Assembly: GCF_031457805.1 (NCBI RefSeq)
Contig: NZ_JAVDXI010000003.1
Span: 417,288-481,287, forward strand
DNA length: 64,000 bases
Direction: 5' to 3'
Origin: Caulobacter sp031457805
Lineage (GTDB): Bacteria > Pseudomonadota > Alphaproteobacteria > Caulobacterales > Caulobacteraceae
Below the pieces are notes generated by a model, which was not told the origin of the DNA, made no database searches, and saw nothing but the letters and a program-made list of their open reading frames with translations. Numbering within the stretch: the first letter of the stretch is position 1; every line of letters starts with the position of its first letter. Position numbers and translations under genes: made by a program. Positions 28,765 to 37,394 of this stretch are shown piece after piece.

Positions 28765-28788
28765 CGTAACTCCTTGAGGAACTTGAAC

Positions 28789-28797
28789 TTATCCACA
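28789..28797 (+). promoter_or_regulatory. Consensus DnaA box
   Basis: TTATCCACA matches the strict DnaA-box consensus. It lies about 25 bases upstream of the comM-like start, reading on the plus strand. A single nine-base match can be chance. Confidence 0.3.
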
Positions 28798-28872
28798 AGG
28801 AGCAACACAGTTAACGAAATGGAGCAAGAACGAAAAACGAACGTTTCGGGAAATCTGGCGGTTTACGCAGAG

Positions 28873-29826
28873 TTACCCACCGTTTGAACGAATGTCTTCG
28901 ATCCGGTTCCAAAGTACTTCGGCGGCGTTGATACCGGTAAACCGCTTGAGCTGTTGAGCCCCCGTTGGCGAGGTGACGTTGATCTCGGTGAGGTACTCGC
29001 CGATCACGTCGATGCCGACAAACAGCAGGCCGCGACGCTTCAGCTCCGGGGCGATGATCTTGCAAAGCTCCAGGTCACGGGCGGTCAGCTCCACCGCCTC
29101 GGCGCGTCCGCCGACGCGCAGGTTCGAGCGGACTTGGCCGCTGGCCGGCACGCGGTTGATCGCGCCCACGGGCTCGCCATCGACCAGCAGCACGCGCTTG
29201 TCGCCCTTGCTGACTGCGGGAACGAATTTCTGGGCGATGACCTGCTCGCGGCCGATCATCGCGTGCAGTTCCAGGAGGGCGTCGAGATTGGGATCATCGG
29301 CCAGCAGACGCGCCACGCCCGAGCCGCCGCCGCCATAGAGGGGCTTCAGCACAATGTCGCCGTGGCGGGCGCGGAAATCGTAGATCGCTTCATGGTCGCT
29401 GGTGATCAGGGTCGGCGGCTGCACCCCGGGGAAGTCGGTGACGAACAGCTTCTCGGGCGCGTTGCGCACCTCGGCTGGATTGTTCACGACCAGGGTATGG
29501 GGGTGGACCTTTTCCAGGAAATGGGTGGCCGTAATGTAGGCCATGTCGAACGGCGGATCCTGGCGCATCAGCACGACGTCGATGTCGTCCTTCATGTCCA
29601 GCACGACGGTCTCGCCCAGCTTGGCGTGCGCGCCCTTGTCGGCGAAGACCTCGACCGGCTGGGCGCGGGCGAACACGCGTCCGTCCTCCTGTGAGAGCTT
29701 GTCGGGCGTGTAGAACCAGAGCTTATGCCCCCGGCTCTGGGCCTCCATCATCATCAGGAACGAGGTGTCGGTGTCGATGTTGATCCCCAGGATGGGATCC
29801 ATCTGGACGGCGACTCGCAGCGACAT
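28873..29826 (-). CDS. gshB: Glutathione synthetase
   Basis: GshB joins gamma-glutamylcysteine and glycine using ATP, the last step of glutathione synthesis. The 317 residues match the bacterial enzyme. Visible are the N-terminal VAVQMDPILGINIDTDTSF, the ATP-grasp loop VLKPLYGGGGSGV, KGDKRVLLVDGEPVGAINR, and the C-terminal VGIDVIGEYLTEINVTSPTG. A flanking GST and the rdgB-hemW cluster are nearby but not obviously linked in function. Confidence 0.96.
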   Translation of the reverse strand: MSLRVAVQMDPILGINIDTDTSFLMMMEAQSRGHKLWFYTPDKLSQEDGRVFARAQPVEVFADKGAHAKLGETVVLDMKDDIDVVLMRQDPPFDMAYITATHFLEKVHPHTLVVNNPAEVRNAPEKLFVTDFPGVQPPTLITSDHEAIYDFRARHGDIVLKPLYGGGGSGVARLLADDPNLDALLELHAMIGREQVIAQKFVPAVSKGDKRVLLVDGEPVGAINRVPASGQVRSNLRVGGRAEAVELTARDLELCKIIAPELKRRGLLFVGIDVIGEYLTEINVTSPTGAQQLKRFTGINAAEVLWNRIEDIRSNGG

Positions 29827-29881
29827 GGGGGCTCCTGGGGTTCTTGGTCTGGAGCCTAGTTAAGCCGTTTTGGCCGGAACG

Positions 29882-30697
29882 CTAGTTCAAGCGCAGCCGC
29901 ACCCGCTCACGCGCCGCTCGGGCCGCGATCGCCGCGCCGCCGTCGAGGACCTGGGCGCGGGACAGGGCCTGCAGGGCGCCGGCGAGGGCGCCTTGGCCTT
30001 CGCGGGCGGCCGCGACGTCCAGCCAGGGGCGGTGGTCCTTGGGGTTCAGCAAGGCCCGCCGCAGGGCCGAGCGTTCGGCGCGGGGCCAGTCCTTGGCCTG
30101 CTGGGCGCGGGCGAAGATGTTGTTCTGCAGACGGATCAGCACGGCGCGGTCGCTGATCGGCGCCATCAGAAGCTCAAGGCGCGCGGCGACGTCGGGCATC
30201 AGGCCCGTGCGCAGGGCGCGCCGCGACAGCTCCGACGGCAGCACCACCCGGCCCTCGCTGAACGGGTCCAGGGCCAGGGGGCCTTCGTCGGTCTCGATGC
30301 GCAGCAGGAAGTGGCCGGGGAAGTCGACACCGTAGAGCTCCAGCCCCACGGACCGCGCGGCGTGCAGGTAGTAGACGCCCAGCGCCACCGGCAGGCCCTT
30401 GCGGCGGTGGGCGATGGCGATGACGTCGGCGTTGTCCGGGTGGTCATAGGTGAGAACGTCACCGGTCAGGCGCAGATCGCCGGCAAGCGTTTCGGCTACG
30501 GCCTCCTCCGGCGATTCGCTCTCGGCGCGGCGGTGCAGGCGTTCTACGGCGTCGTTGGCGAGATCGATGGCGGCCTTGGTGTCGCGGCTGGGATCGTCGT
30601 GCACGGCGCAGGCCAGGGCCGCCTCGAACAGCGGAAAGCCTTCGTCGGGACCCTCGCCCGCCTTGATCAGGATCGCTTCAGCCTCTTCCCGTGTCAT
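29882..30697 (-). CDS. SirB1-family transglutaminase-like protein with TPR-type tail
   Basis: The product has 271 residues from ATG 30697, two bases after the yraN stop. The N-terminal three quarters match the SirB1/YchA family: a helical start, NADVIAIAHRRKGLPVALGVYYLHAARSVG, and VDFPGHFLLRI, which correspond to the transglutaminase-like core without an obvious active cysteine. The last 90 residues look like tetratricopeptide helices (AERSALRRALLNPKDHRPWLD). The role is unknown. It is the last gene of the rdgB-led cluster. Confidence 0.83.
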   Translation of the reverse strand: MTREEAEAILIKAGEGPDEGFPLFEAALACAVHDDPSRDTKAAIDLANDAVERLHRRAESESPEEAVAETLAGDLRLTGDVLTYDHPDNADVIAIAHRRKGLPVALGVYYLHAARSVGLELYGVDFPGHFLLRIETDEGPLALDPFSEGRVVLPSELSRRALRTGLMPDVAARLELLMAPISDRAVLIRLQNNIFARAQQAKDWPRAERSALRRALLNPKDHRPWLDVAAAREGQGALAGALQALSRAQVLDGGAAIAARAARERVRLRLN

Positions 30698-30699
30698 CG

Positions 30700-31077
30700 T
30701 CAGGCGCCTCGCCAGGCGTCGGGAAGGTGTCGAGGCGGCCGCCCTGGGGCGATGGCGATCAGGTCCAGTCGCACCTTCAGGTCGCGCAAGCCGGCGCGAT
30801 GCCCGGCCAGATGCATGGCGGCGCGGCGCAGCCGCTCTCTCTGGGTTGGCTTCACGGCGTCCAGCGCGTCCTCGATCGTCGTGCGTTGCTTGACCTCGAC
30901 AACGGCCAGGACCTTGCCCCGTTGCGCCACGAGGTCGATTTCGCCCAGCGGCGTAGCCAGCCGAAAGCCGAGAATGCGATAGCCCTTGGCCATCAGCCAC
31001 AAGGCGGCGACGACCTCGGCGCGGCGTCCGACCTTACGCGCGGTGGCTCCGCGCGCCTGGCGAACGCCGGCGGCCAT
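30700..31077 (-). CDS. yraN: YraN (UPF0102) nuclease-fold protein
   Basis: The 125-residue protein has the YraN motifs AALWLMAKGYRILGFRLATPLGEIDLVAQRG and VVEVKQRT, giving the E-x-D...E-V-K core of the restriction-endonuclease-like fold. Its cellular role is not established. The gene's ATG overlaps the rsmI stop (TGATG on the minus strand), and yraN next to rsmI is a widely conserved arrangement. Confidence 0.92.
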   Translation of the reverse strand: MAAGVRQARGATARKVGRRAEVVAALWLMAKGYRILGFRLATPLGEIDLVAQRGKVLAVVEVKQRTTIEDALDAVKPTQRERLRRAAMHLAGHRAGLRDLKVRLDLIAIAPGRPPRHLPDAWRGA

Positions 31078-31982
31078 CAGACCTGCTCCTTCAGCGCCAG
31101 CGCCTGACGATAGAGATCCTTGCGCGACAGCCCCAACGCTTTGGCGACTTCCGAGGCGGCCTCGCCCAGCGGCAGGCGGGCCATCGCCTCGCGCAGGGCG
31201 GCTTCGGCGTCATCGGCGCTGGCGACCTTCTCGGCGCCCGGCCCGACGAGGATCACGATCTCGCCCTTCGGCGCATCGAAGCGCGGATCCGCCGCCAGCT
31301 CTGCGAGCGGGCCGCGAACGCAGGTCTCGTAGAGCTTGGTCAGTTCGCGACAGACGGCGGCGGGACGATCGGCGCCGAACACGGCCGCCATATCGGTCAG
31401 GCAGTCGGCCACCCGCGAGGCGCCCTCGTAGAAGATCAACGTGGCGCGGGTGTTGGCGAACTCCTCGAAGAAGGTCCGTCGCGCCGCGCTCTTCGGCGGC
31501 GGAAAGCCCGCGAACAGGAAGCGCTCGGTGGGCAGGCCCGCCAGGGTCAGGGCGGCCAGCGCGGCCGAGGCGCCGGGGATCGGGATCACGTCATGGCCGG
31601 CGGCGATGGCCTCTCGCGCCAGGCGGTATCCGGGATCGGAGACCATCGGGGTGCCAGCGTCCGAAACGAGGGCCACCCGCTCGCCGGCGGCCAGACGCTC
31701 GAGGATGCCCGGGATCGCGCGCTCGGCCACGTGCTCGTCGTGGCGCTCCAGCTTGGTCCGGATACCGTAGGCTGACAGCAGCTTGCCGGTGACGCGGGTG
31801 TCCTCGGCCAACAGAACGTCGCAGGCGGCCAGCACGTCCAGCGCCCGCAGAGTGATGTCGCGCAGATTGCCGATCGGCGTCGCCACCAGATAGAGGCCGG
31901 GCGCGAGCGGCGCGTCGGACAGGGCTGGCGGGGGGAGCAGACGACTCAAGGGCGCGGTGTCCTTCGGTTGAGTCAAACCCAT
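31077..31982 (-). CDS. rsmI: 16S rRNA (cytidine1402-2'-O)-methyltransferase
   Basis: RsmI methylates the ribose of C1402 in the ribosomal P site. The 301 residues show the tetrapyrrole-methylase-type fold: LYLVATPIGNLRDITLRALDVL, LLAEDTRVTGKLL, ALVSDAGTPMVSDPGYRLA and GASAALAALTLAGLPTERFLF. The C-terminal helical extension (LSRKDLYRQALAL) is standard. It follows hemW with a one-base gap and overlaps yraN, consistent with one operon. Confidence 0.95.
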   Translation of the reverse strand: MGLTQPKDTAPLSRLLPPPALSDAPLAPGLYLVATPIGNLRDITLRALDVLAACDVLLAEDTRVTGKLLSAYGIRTKLERHDEHVAERAIPGILERLAAGERVALVSDAGTPMVSDPGYRLAREAIAAGHDVIPIPGASAALAALTLAGLPTERFLFAGFPPPKSAARRTFFEEFANTRATLIFYEGASRVADCLTDMAAVFGADRPAAVCRELTKLYETCVRGPLAELAADPRFDAPKGEIVILVGPGAEKVASADDAEAALREAMARLPLGEAASEVAKALGLSRKDLYRQALALKEQV

Positions 31983-31983
31983 A

Positions 31984-33138
31984 TCAGGTCGCCAGCGCGC
32001 CTGTCAGCCGATCAAGCACCAGACGCCCCGCGCGCGTGGCGCGCAGACGCTGCGGATCATCGACCAGCAAGCCGGCTTCGACCAGATCCCGGACCTTGGC
32101 GAGGTCAGCGGTCAGGCCCAGCGGGGCCATTTCATCAAAGCCGACGCCGTCATCGATACGCAGGCCCAGGATCAGGCGCTCCTCGGCCGCGTCCTCAACG
32201 CTGAGGATCTCGCGCGCAAAGCCGACGCCATTTTCGCCGACGGCGGCGATGTAGTCCTTGATCGCGCGGTGGGCGGTGGTGGCGGCGCGGCCCTCGGCCA
32301 GGGCAAGTCGGCCGTGCGCGCCTGGGCCTACCCCGACATAGTCGACGCCGCGCCAGTAGACGAGATTGTGCCGCGATCGGGCGGCTTCGCCCCGGGCGTG
32401 GTTCGACACCTCGTAGGCGTCGAAGCCGGCCGCCTCGAGCACCTCCTGGGTGGTCTCGAACAGGGTGGCGGCGAGATCCTCGTCTGGAACGACCAGAGTT
32501 CCGCGACCGACCGCGCGATCGAAGGCGGTGCCATGCTCGATGGTCAGCTGGTAGGGCGAAACATGCTCGGGGCCCAGGGCGATCGCTTCCGCCAATTCGG
32601 CGCGCCAGGCTGCATCGGTCTGGCCGGGGCGGGCGTAGATCAGGTCGATCGACAGGCGTGGGAAGGCCCGGATCGCCGCCGCGATGGCCCGGCGCGCGGC
32701 GCCGGCGTCGTGATTGCGGCCCAAGGCCTTCAGCGCCGTATCGTCCAGGGCCTGGACGCCCAGCGACAGGCGCTGGACCCCGGCGTCGGCGAGCGCCGCG
32801 AAACGGTCGGCCTCGGCGTCGGTGGGGTTGGCCTCAAGGCTGATTTCGAGATCATCGACCGGCGACCACAGGCGCTTGGCCGTTTCGATCACCCGCGCCA
32901 CCTGCGCCGGATCCATCAACGACGGCGTGCCGCCGCCGAAGAAAATCGACAGCAGGCGGCGGTCGCCCGTCAGGGCGCGCTGGGCCTCCAGGTCCGCGAC
33001 GATGGCGTCGGCCAGGGCGCGCTGCTCATCGACCCGGCCCCGGTCTCGCACGACATTGAAGTCGCAGTAGGGGCAGATCCGGGCGCAGTAGGGCCAGTGA
33101 ACGTACACCCCCACAGACCCGGCGCGAGGATCAGTCAA
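31984..33138 (-). CDS. hemW: Radical SAM heme chaperone HemW
   Basis: The 384-residue protein opens VGVYVHWPYCARICPYCDFNV, with the radical-SAM cluster cysteines spaced CxxxCxxC. FFGGGTPSLM and LSLGVQALDD follow. HemW-type proteins resemble coproporphyrinogen dehydrogenase HemN but bind heme and act as chaperones. They lack the extra N-terminal HemN extension, as here. The start overlaps rdgB by eight bases. Confidence 0.9.
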   Translation of the reverse strand: MTDPRAGSVGVYVHWPYCARICPYCDFNVVRDRGRVDEQRALADAIVADLEAQRALTGDRRLLSIFFGGGTPSLMDPAQVARVIETAKRLWSPVDDLEISLEANPTDAEADRFAALADAGVQRLSLGVQALDDTALKALGRNHDAGAARRAIAAAIRAFPRLSIDLIYARPGQTDAAWRAELAEAIALGPEHVSPYQLTIEHGTAFDRAVGRGTLVVPDEDLAATLFETTQEVLEAAGFDAYEVSNHARGEAARSRHNLVYWRGVDYVGVGPGAHGRLALAEGRAATTAHRAIKDYIAAVGENGVGFAREILSVEDAAEERLILGLRIDDGVGFDEMAPLGLTADLAKVRDLVEAGLLVDDPQRLRATRAGRLVLDRLTGALAT

Positions 33139-33733
33139 ACAGAGCCGCCTTCAGCTTGGCGAAGGCGCGGGCGCGATGGCTCATGGCGTCCTTGGCGGCC
33201 GGCTCCATCTCGCCGAAGGTCGTGGCGTGGCCTTCCGGGACGAAGATCGGGTCGTAGCCGAAGCCGCGCGTTCCGCGTCCCGGAAAGACCAGGGTTCCGT
33301 CGACCCGCCCCTCGACCACGACCGCCGGACCGTTCGGCCAAGCTACCGCCAGGGCCGAGGTGAACCAGGCCGAGCGATCGTCGGAGGCGGTTTCTTCAAG
33401 CCGCTCCTCGACCTTCTTCATGGCCATGGCGAAGTCTTTGCTCGGCCCCGCCCAGCGTGCGGAAAAGATCCCGGGCGCGCCGTCCAGCGCGGCGACTGAA
33501 AGGCCTGAGTCGTCGGCCAGGGCGGGCAAGCCTGACAGGTCGGCGGCGTGGCGGGCCTTCAGCAGCGCATTTCCAACGAAGGTGCTCTCGGTTTCGTCGG
33601 GTTCGGGCAGCCCCAGCTGGCCGGCGGTGATGATCTCGAACCGGCCGTCGAGCAGGGCGGCGATCTCGGGGACCTTGCCAGGATTGTGGGTGGCGGCCAC
33701 AAGCTTCGATCCCATTTCAAGCTTCAGCGCCAT
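33131..33733 (-). CDS. rdgB: dITP/XTP pyrophosphatase (Ham1 family)
   Basis: RdgB removes non-canonical purine nucleotides (ITP, XTP and deoxy forms) from the pool by pyrophosphate cleavage. The 200-residue protein shows the family motifs LVAATHNPGKVPEI, ADDSGLSVAALDGAPGIFSARWAG and GFGYDPIFVPEG, and ends HRARAFAKLKA. The ATG at 33733 adds six residues before MGSKLV, which is the other possible start. It leads the leftward operon with hemW, rsmI and yraN. Confidence 0.95.
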   Translation of the reverse strand: MALKLEMGSKLVAATHNPGKVPEIAALLDGRFEIITAGQLGLPEPDETESTFVGNALLKARHAADLSGLPALADDSGLSVAALDGAPGIFSARWAGPSKDFAMAMKKVEERLEETASDDRSAWFTSALAVAWPNGPAVVVEGRVDGTLVFPGRGTRGFGYDPIFVPEGHATTFGEMEPAAKDAMSHRARAFAKLKAALFD

Positions 33734-33756
33734 TCGTCGTCTCCAGGGAATCCATC

Positions 33757-34350
33757 ATGCGGCTTCTTTACTCGCCCTTGTCTCCGTTTGCCCGCAAGGT
33801 TCGTGTGTTGGCCATGGAAAAAGGGCTTTCGGACCAGCTGGCCGTCGAGACGATCGCGCCGTTCCAGGACGAAAGCTTGCGGGTCCTCAACCCGCTGAAC
33901 AAGGTGCCGACGCTGGTTCTCGAGGGCGGCGAAACCGTTTTCGATTCCGCCGTAATCGTCGATTTCCTCGACGGGATGGCGGAGCCGCGCCTGATCCCGG
34001 CCGCGCAACCGGCGCGCCGTCGGGCGCTGACCCTGGAGGCCGCCGCCGACGGCCTGGGCGATGCGGCGATCCTGATTGTCCGTGAGCGCATGCGGCCGGA
34101 GGCTCAGCATCGACAGGACCTGTTTGACCGGCAGCTGCGCGCGGTGAACGCGGCGCTGGACCTCTTCGAGGCGGCGGACCTGCCCAGCGACCGGTTCGAG
34201 ATCGCCGAGATCGCGATCGCCGTACAGCTGGCCTATCTGGATGTCCGTCAGGTGGTGGCTTGGCGTCCGGGGCGACCGGCCCTGTCGGCGTGGTACGAAG
34301 CCGTCTCGAAGCGGGCCTCGATGATCGCGACCGACGCTTCGTCCAGCTAA
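33757..34350 (+). CDS. Glutathione S-transferase family protein
   Basis: The 197-residue protein has a thioredoxin-like N-terminal domain (MRLLYSPLSPFARKVRVLAMEKGL; NKVPTLVLEGGETVFDSAVIVDFLD with the conserved VPTL cis-proline and the ES/DS glutathione contact) and an all-helical C-terminal domain. The likely glutathione-activating residue is the serine in YSPLSPF. It is divergent from rdgB with a 23-base gap. The substrate is unknown. Confidence 0.87.
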   Translation: MRLLYSPLSPFARKVRVLAMEKGLSDQLAVETIAPFQDESLRVLNPLNKVPTLVLEGGETVFDSAVIVDFLDGMAEPRLIPAAQPARRRALTLEAAADGLGDAAILIVRERMRPEAQHRQDLFDRQLRAVNAALDLFEAADLPSDRFEIAEIAIAVQLAYLDVRQVVAWRPGRPALSAWYEAVSKRASMIATDASSS

Positions 34351-34404
34351 GTGTGTCCCTACGGCAACGTCGGTGACGCGTCCCGGATCATTGCGAAAGT
34401 TTAA

Positions 34405-34425
34405 TATCGTTTCTCGATAAACGAC
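34405..34425. promoter_or_regulatory. TATCG-N5-CGATA inverted repeat upstream of the DUF2975 operon
   Basis: TATCG at 34405-34409 and CGATA at 34415-34419 are perfect arms, followed by AACGA. Overlapping arms TCGTTT and AAACGA also pair. The site lies 94 bases before a small ORF that leads to the DUF2975 and YozG-like HTH genes, so that HTH protein is the natural candidate to bind it. Confidence 0.4.
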
Positions 34426-34518
34426 ATTGGCGGAACCGCAAACCCATCCTAATTGTTGATCGTGGCGAGGGGTCGAATGACTCGACCCCGACCCCACCTC
34501 TCAAAACTGGAAAACGCG

Positions 34519-34635
34519 ATGTCCGCCGCCCGTCTGTTCCGTATCGCCGATAAGGTCGTCATGACCGCCATCACCGCCGCCCTGATCGTGGCCGTGCCGG
34601 TGTCGGCCGTGGCGTTCGTGGCGCAGACGCTTTAG
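34519..34635 (+). CDS. Small single-pass membrane protein (38 aa)
   Basis: ATG 34519 gives 38 residues: a short amphipathic N-terminus (MSAARLFRIADKVVM) and one hydrophobic helix (AALIVAVPVSAVAFVAQTL). A GGAAA-type ribosome site lies nine bases upstream. ATG 34477 would add 14 less membrane-like residues. It precedes the DUF2975 gene by 87 bases. I do not recognise a family. Confidence 0.45.
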   Translation: MSAARLFRIADKVVMTAITAALIVAVPVSAVAFVAQTL

Positions 34636-34722
34636 CGACGAGATATCCGGGGAGACCCGCCGTTTTGACGTCTTCCCGCGACGCGGGGCATGTTGTTTAG
34701 CGTCGCTGTCGGGGGACCAGCC

Positions 34723-35256
34723 ATGCGCGCCTTGGGGCCAGGCTCCGTTTCGAGTTTTCTGAAGATCATCCTCGACGTGATCTATGTCGGGCTATGGATC
34801 TTCGTCAGCCTGCTGTCGCTGTTCACGCTGATCGCGCTGCTGTTCAGTTTCAATCCGGAACTGCTGGCCTCGATGTTGCCGATCAGCGACGCGGTTGAGG
34901 CGGTCAGCCGTAACGGTCCGCTGTTCGCCGGCGCCCTCGCCGCCTGGGCTCTGTTGCTGGGCGGCTGGATGGTCATCGTTGAGCGCCTGCGCAAGATCTT
35001 CGCCACCCTCACCGCCGGCGATCCCTTCCATCCCGACAATGTCGTGCGCCTGCGCCTGATCGGCCTGGTGCTGGCGGGGCTTGAGGTCGGCCGTTACGTC
35101 TTTTCGGGCCTGGCCCGCTGGCTGGCCCCCAAGGCCAAGGTCATCGACGACAGCTTCACCCTGACCGCCTGGTTCTCGGTGCTGGTGGTGTTCGTCCTGG
35201 CCGAAGTGTTCCGCGAGGGCGCGCGCCTGCGGCGCGAAGCCGAACTCACGATCTGA
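34723..35256 (+). CDS. DUF2975 membrane protein
   Basis: The product has 177 residues from ATG 34723 and four hydrophobic helices: about 15-38, 70-90, 115-135 and 145-165. The pattern LRKIFATLTAGDPFHPDNVVRLRLIGLVLAGLEV between helices 2 and 3 is the DUF2975 signature. Members are usually encoded next to a small YozG-type HTH protein, as here. The function is unknown; a stress-sensing or membrane-perturbing role has not been shown. Confidence 0.82.
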   Translation: MRALGPGSVSSFLKIILDVIYVGLWIFVSLLSLFTLIALLFSFNPELLASMLPISDAVEAVSRNGPLFAGALAAWALLLGGWMVIVERLRKIFATLTAGDPFHPDNVVRLRLIGLVLAGLEVGRYVFSGLARWLAPKAKVIDDSFTLTAWFSVLVVFVLAEVFREGARLRREAELTI

Positions 35257-35272
35257 TCCGGAGCGATCCTGC

Positions 35273-35500
35273 ATGCCCGTCCGCGTGAACCTCGACCGCG
35301 TGCTTCTGGAACGCCGCATGTCGCTGACCGAACTGTCGGACCGCGTCGGCGTGACCATAGCCAACCTGTCGATCCTGAAGACCGGCAAGGCGCGTGCGGT
35401 GCGGTTCTCGACGCTCGACGCGCTCTGTCGTGAGCTGGAATGCCAGCCGGGCGACCTGCTGAGCTTCGAGTACGGCCCGGCGGACGCGAACGAGGACTAG
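35273..35500 (+). CDS. YozG/Cro-like small HTH regulator
   Basis: This 75-residue protein is a single Cro/C1-type helix-turn-helix: VNLDRVLLERRMSLTELSDRVGVTIANLSILKTGKARAVRFSTLDALCRELECQPGDLLSFE. That sequence pattern is typical of the YozG family partner of DUF2975 proteins. The gene begins 16 bases after the DUF2975 stop and shares the bases CTAG at 35497-35500 with the convergent gene. Confidence 0.88.
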   Translation: MPVRVNLDRVLLERRMSLTELSDRVGVTIANLSILKTGKARAVRFSTLDALCRELECQPGDLLSFEYGPADANED

Positions 35501-36474
35501 TTCAGCCGCCGCTTCTTAAGCAGGCCGGCGCGGTCCATGGAGCGGACTTCCATCTCGAAGGCGTCGCCTTCTCGCAGGATTTTCAGGGGCACGGTGACTC
35601 CCGCCTCTCCCAGGCCCCAGAGCGCGTCGTAGAATTCCGACAGGTCCGAAACCGGCTGGTCGCCGACCGCCAGGATCAGGTCGCCGGCGCGCAGTTCGGC
35701 GCGGGCTGCGGGGCCCTTGGGCGAGACGCCGACGATGACGACGTGGTTTTCCATCTCCTGAGCGAACACCCCAAGCCACGGGCGCGGCGGGTGCGGGCTG
35801 CGACCACGCGCCAGATCATCCAAGATCGGCGGCAACAGCTCGGCTGGCACGAACATGTTCAGCGGACGGGCTTCGCCGGTCTGGTCGCGGCCTTCCAGGG
35901 TCAGTGATCCGAGCCCGACGAGGTCGCCCTTGGGACCGATCAGGGCCGCGCCGCTCCAGTGCGGATGGGCGGGCGCGGTGATGATCGCGTCGTCGAGCTT
36001 GTACTCCCAGTAGCCGGCGAAGGGCATGCGGGTCAGCACCTGCCCCGCCACCGCATGGGCGCGGCCGCCGGCGCCGGCGGCGATGATCGCCGAGCCGGCT
36101 TCGAGATCGCGCGCGCTGCCGATCGTGATCGCCGGCAGGTCCAGGGGCTCCAGCGCCTGGACGAGTCCAAGGCCCGACCGGACATCCAGGCCCAGCACAT
36201 GGGCTGGCACGCGTCGGCCGTCGTTGCGGGTGAGCACGACCTCTTCGGCCTCGGTCACCAGATAGGCCATGGTCACGACCAGGCCGCTGAGGCTGACGAC
36301 GACGCCGTTGCCGACCCGCTCGGTTCCCAGGATGGTGGCGGTGTAGGCGTCGGCCGGGACCCTGGCTTCCAGGGCGACCACCGAGGCCAGCGCCTGGTCC
36401 AGGTCGAAGCGATAGGCTTCGGCCGAGGGACGCAGGCGGGCTTCGACTTCATAGCCTTCGAACGGGGTGGGCAC
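35497..36474 (-). CDS. Degenerate S1C-type protease fold with PDZ domain
   Basis: The 325-residue protein follows the DegP/HtrA plan: a chymotrypsin-like domain (about 20-210) and one PDZ domain (about 225-310, PWLGVFAQEMENHVVIVGVSPKGPAARAELRAGDLILAV). The catalytic positions look lost: where LTNAHVV is expected there is VTMAYLV, without histidine, and the aspartate segment reads VRSGLGLVQ instead of DLAVL. Only HWSGAAL keeps a serine in the GNSGG position. No signal peptide is visible. It may act as a scaffold or peptide-binding protein. It lies downstream of rph on the same strand. Confidence 0.8.
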   Translation of the reverse strand: MPTPFEGYEVEARLRPSAEAYRFDLDQALASVVALEARVPADAYTATILGTERVGNGVVVSLSGLVVTMAYLVTEAEEVVLTRNDGRRVPAHVLGLDVRSGLGLVQALEPLDLPAITIGSARDLEAGSAIIAAGAGGRAHAVAGQVLTRMPFAGYWEYKLDDAIITAPAHPHWSGAALIGPKGDLVGLGSLTLEGRDQTGEARPLNMFVPAELLPPILDDLARGRSPHPPRPWLGVFAQEMENHVVIVGVSPKGPAARAELRAGDLILAVGDQPVSDLSEFYDALWGLGEAGVTVPLKILREGDAFEMEVRSMDRAGLLKKRRLN

Positions 36475-36538
36475 GCGAGACTCCTAAACTTGGAGCTCGA
36501 ATCTGGGACCGGCGCCCGGGTTCGGCAAGTCCTGGATC

Positions 36539-37255
<717 letters not shown>

Positions 37256-37394
37256 GGGAGACTCCTGATCGACGGGGAGATTTGAATGTGTGTGGGTGGC
37301 CGCTTATCCTATTGGAAGTCGAACTTGAAAGGGGCCGACCGCTTTTGTTCGCCGACCGGGTCTTCGAAGTCACGCTTGATCGGAGCGCTGGGGC

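Noticed and set aside
37256..37394. CIRCE element upstream of hrcA
   Set aside because: No TTAGCACTC-N9-GAGTGCTAA-like inverted repeat is present in the 139-base gap.
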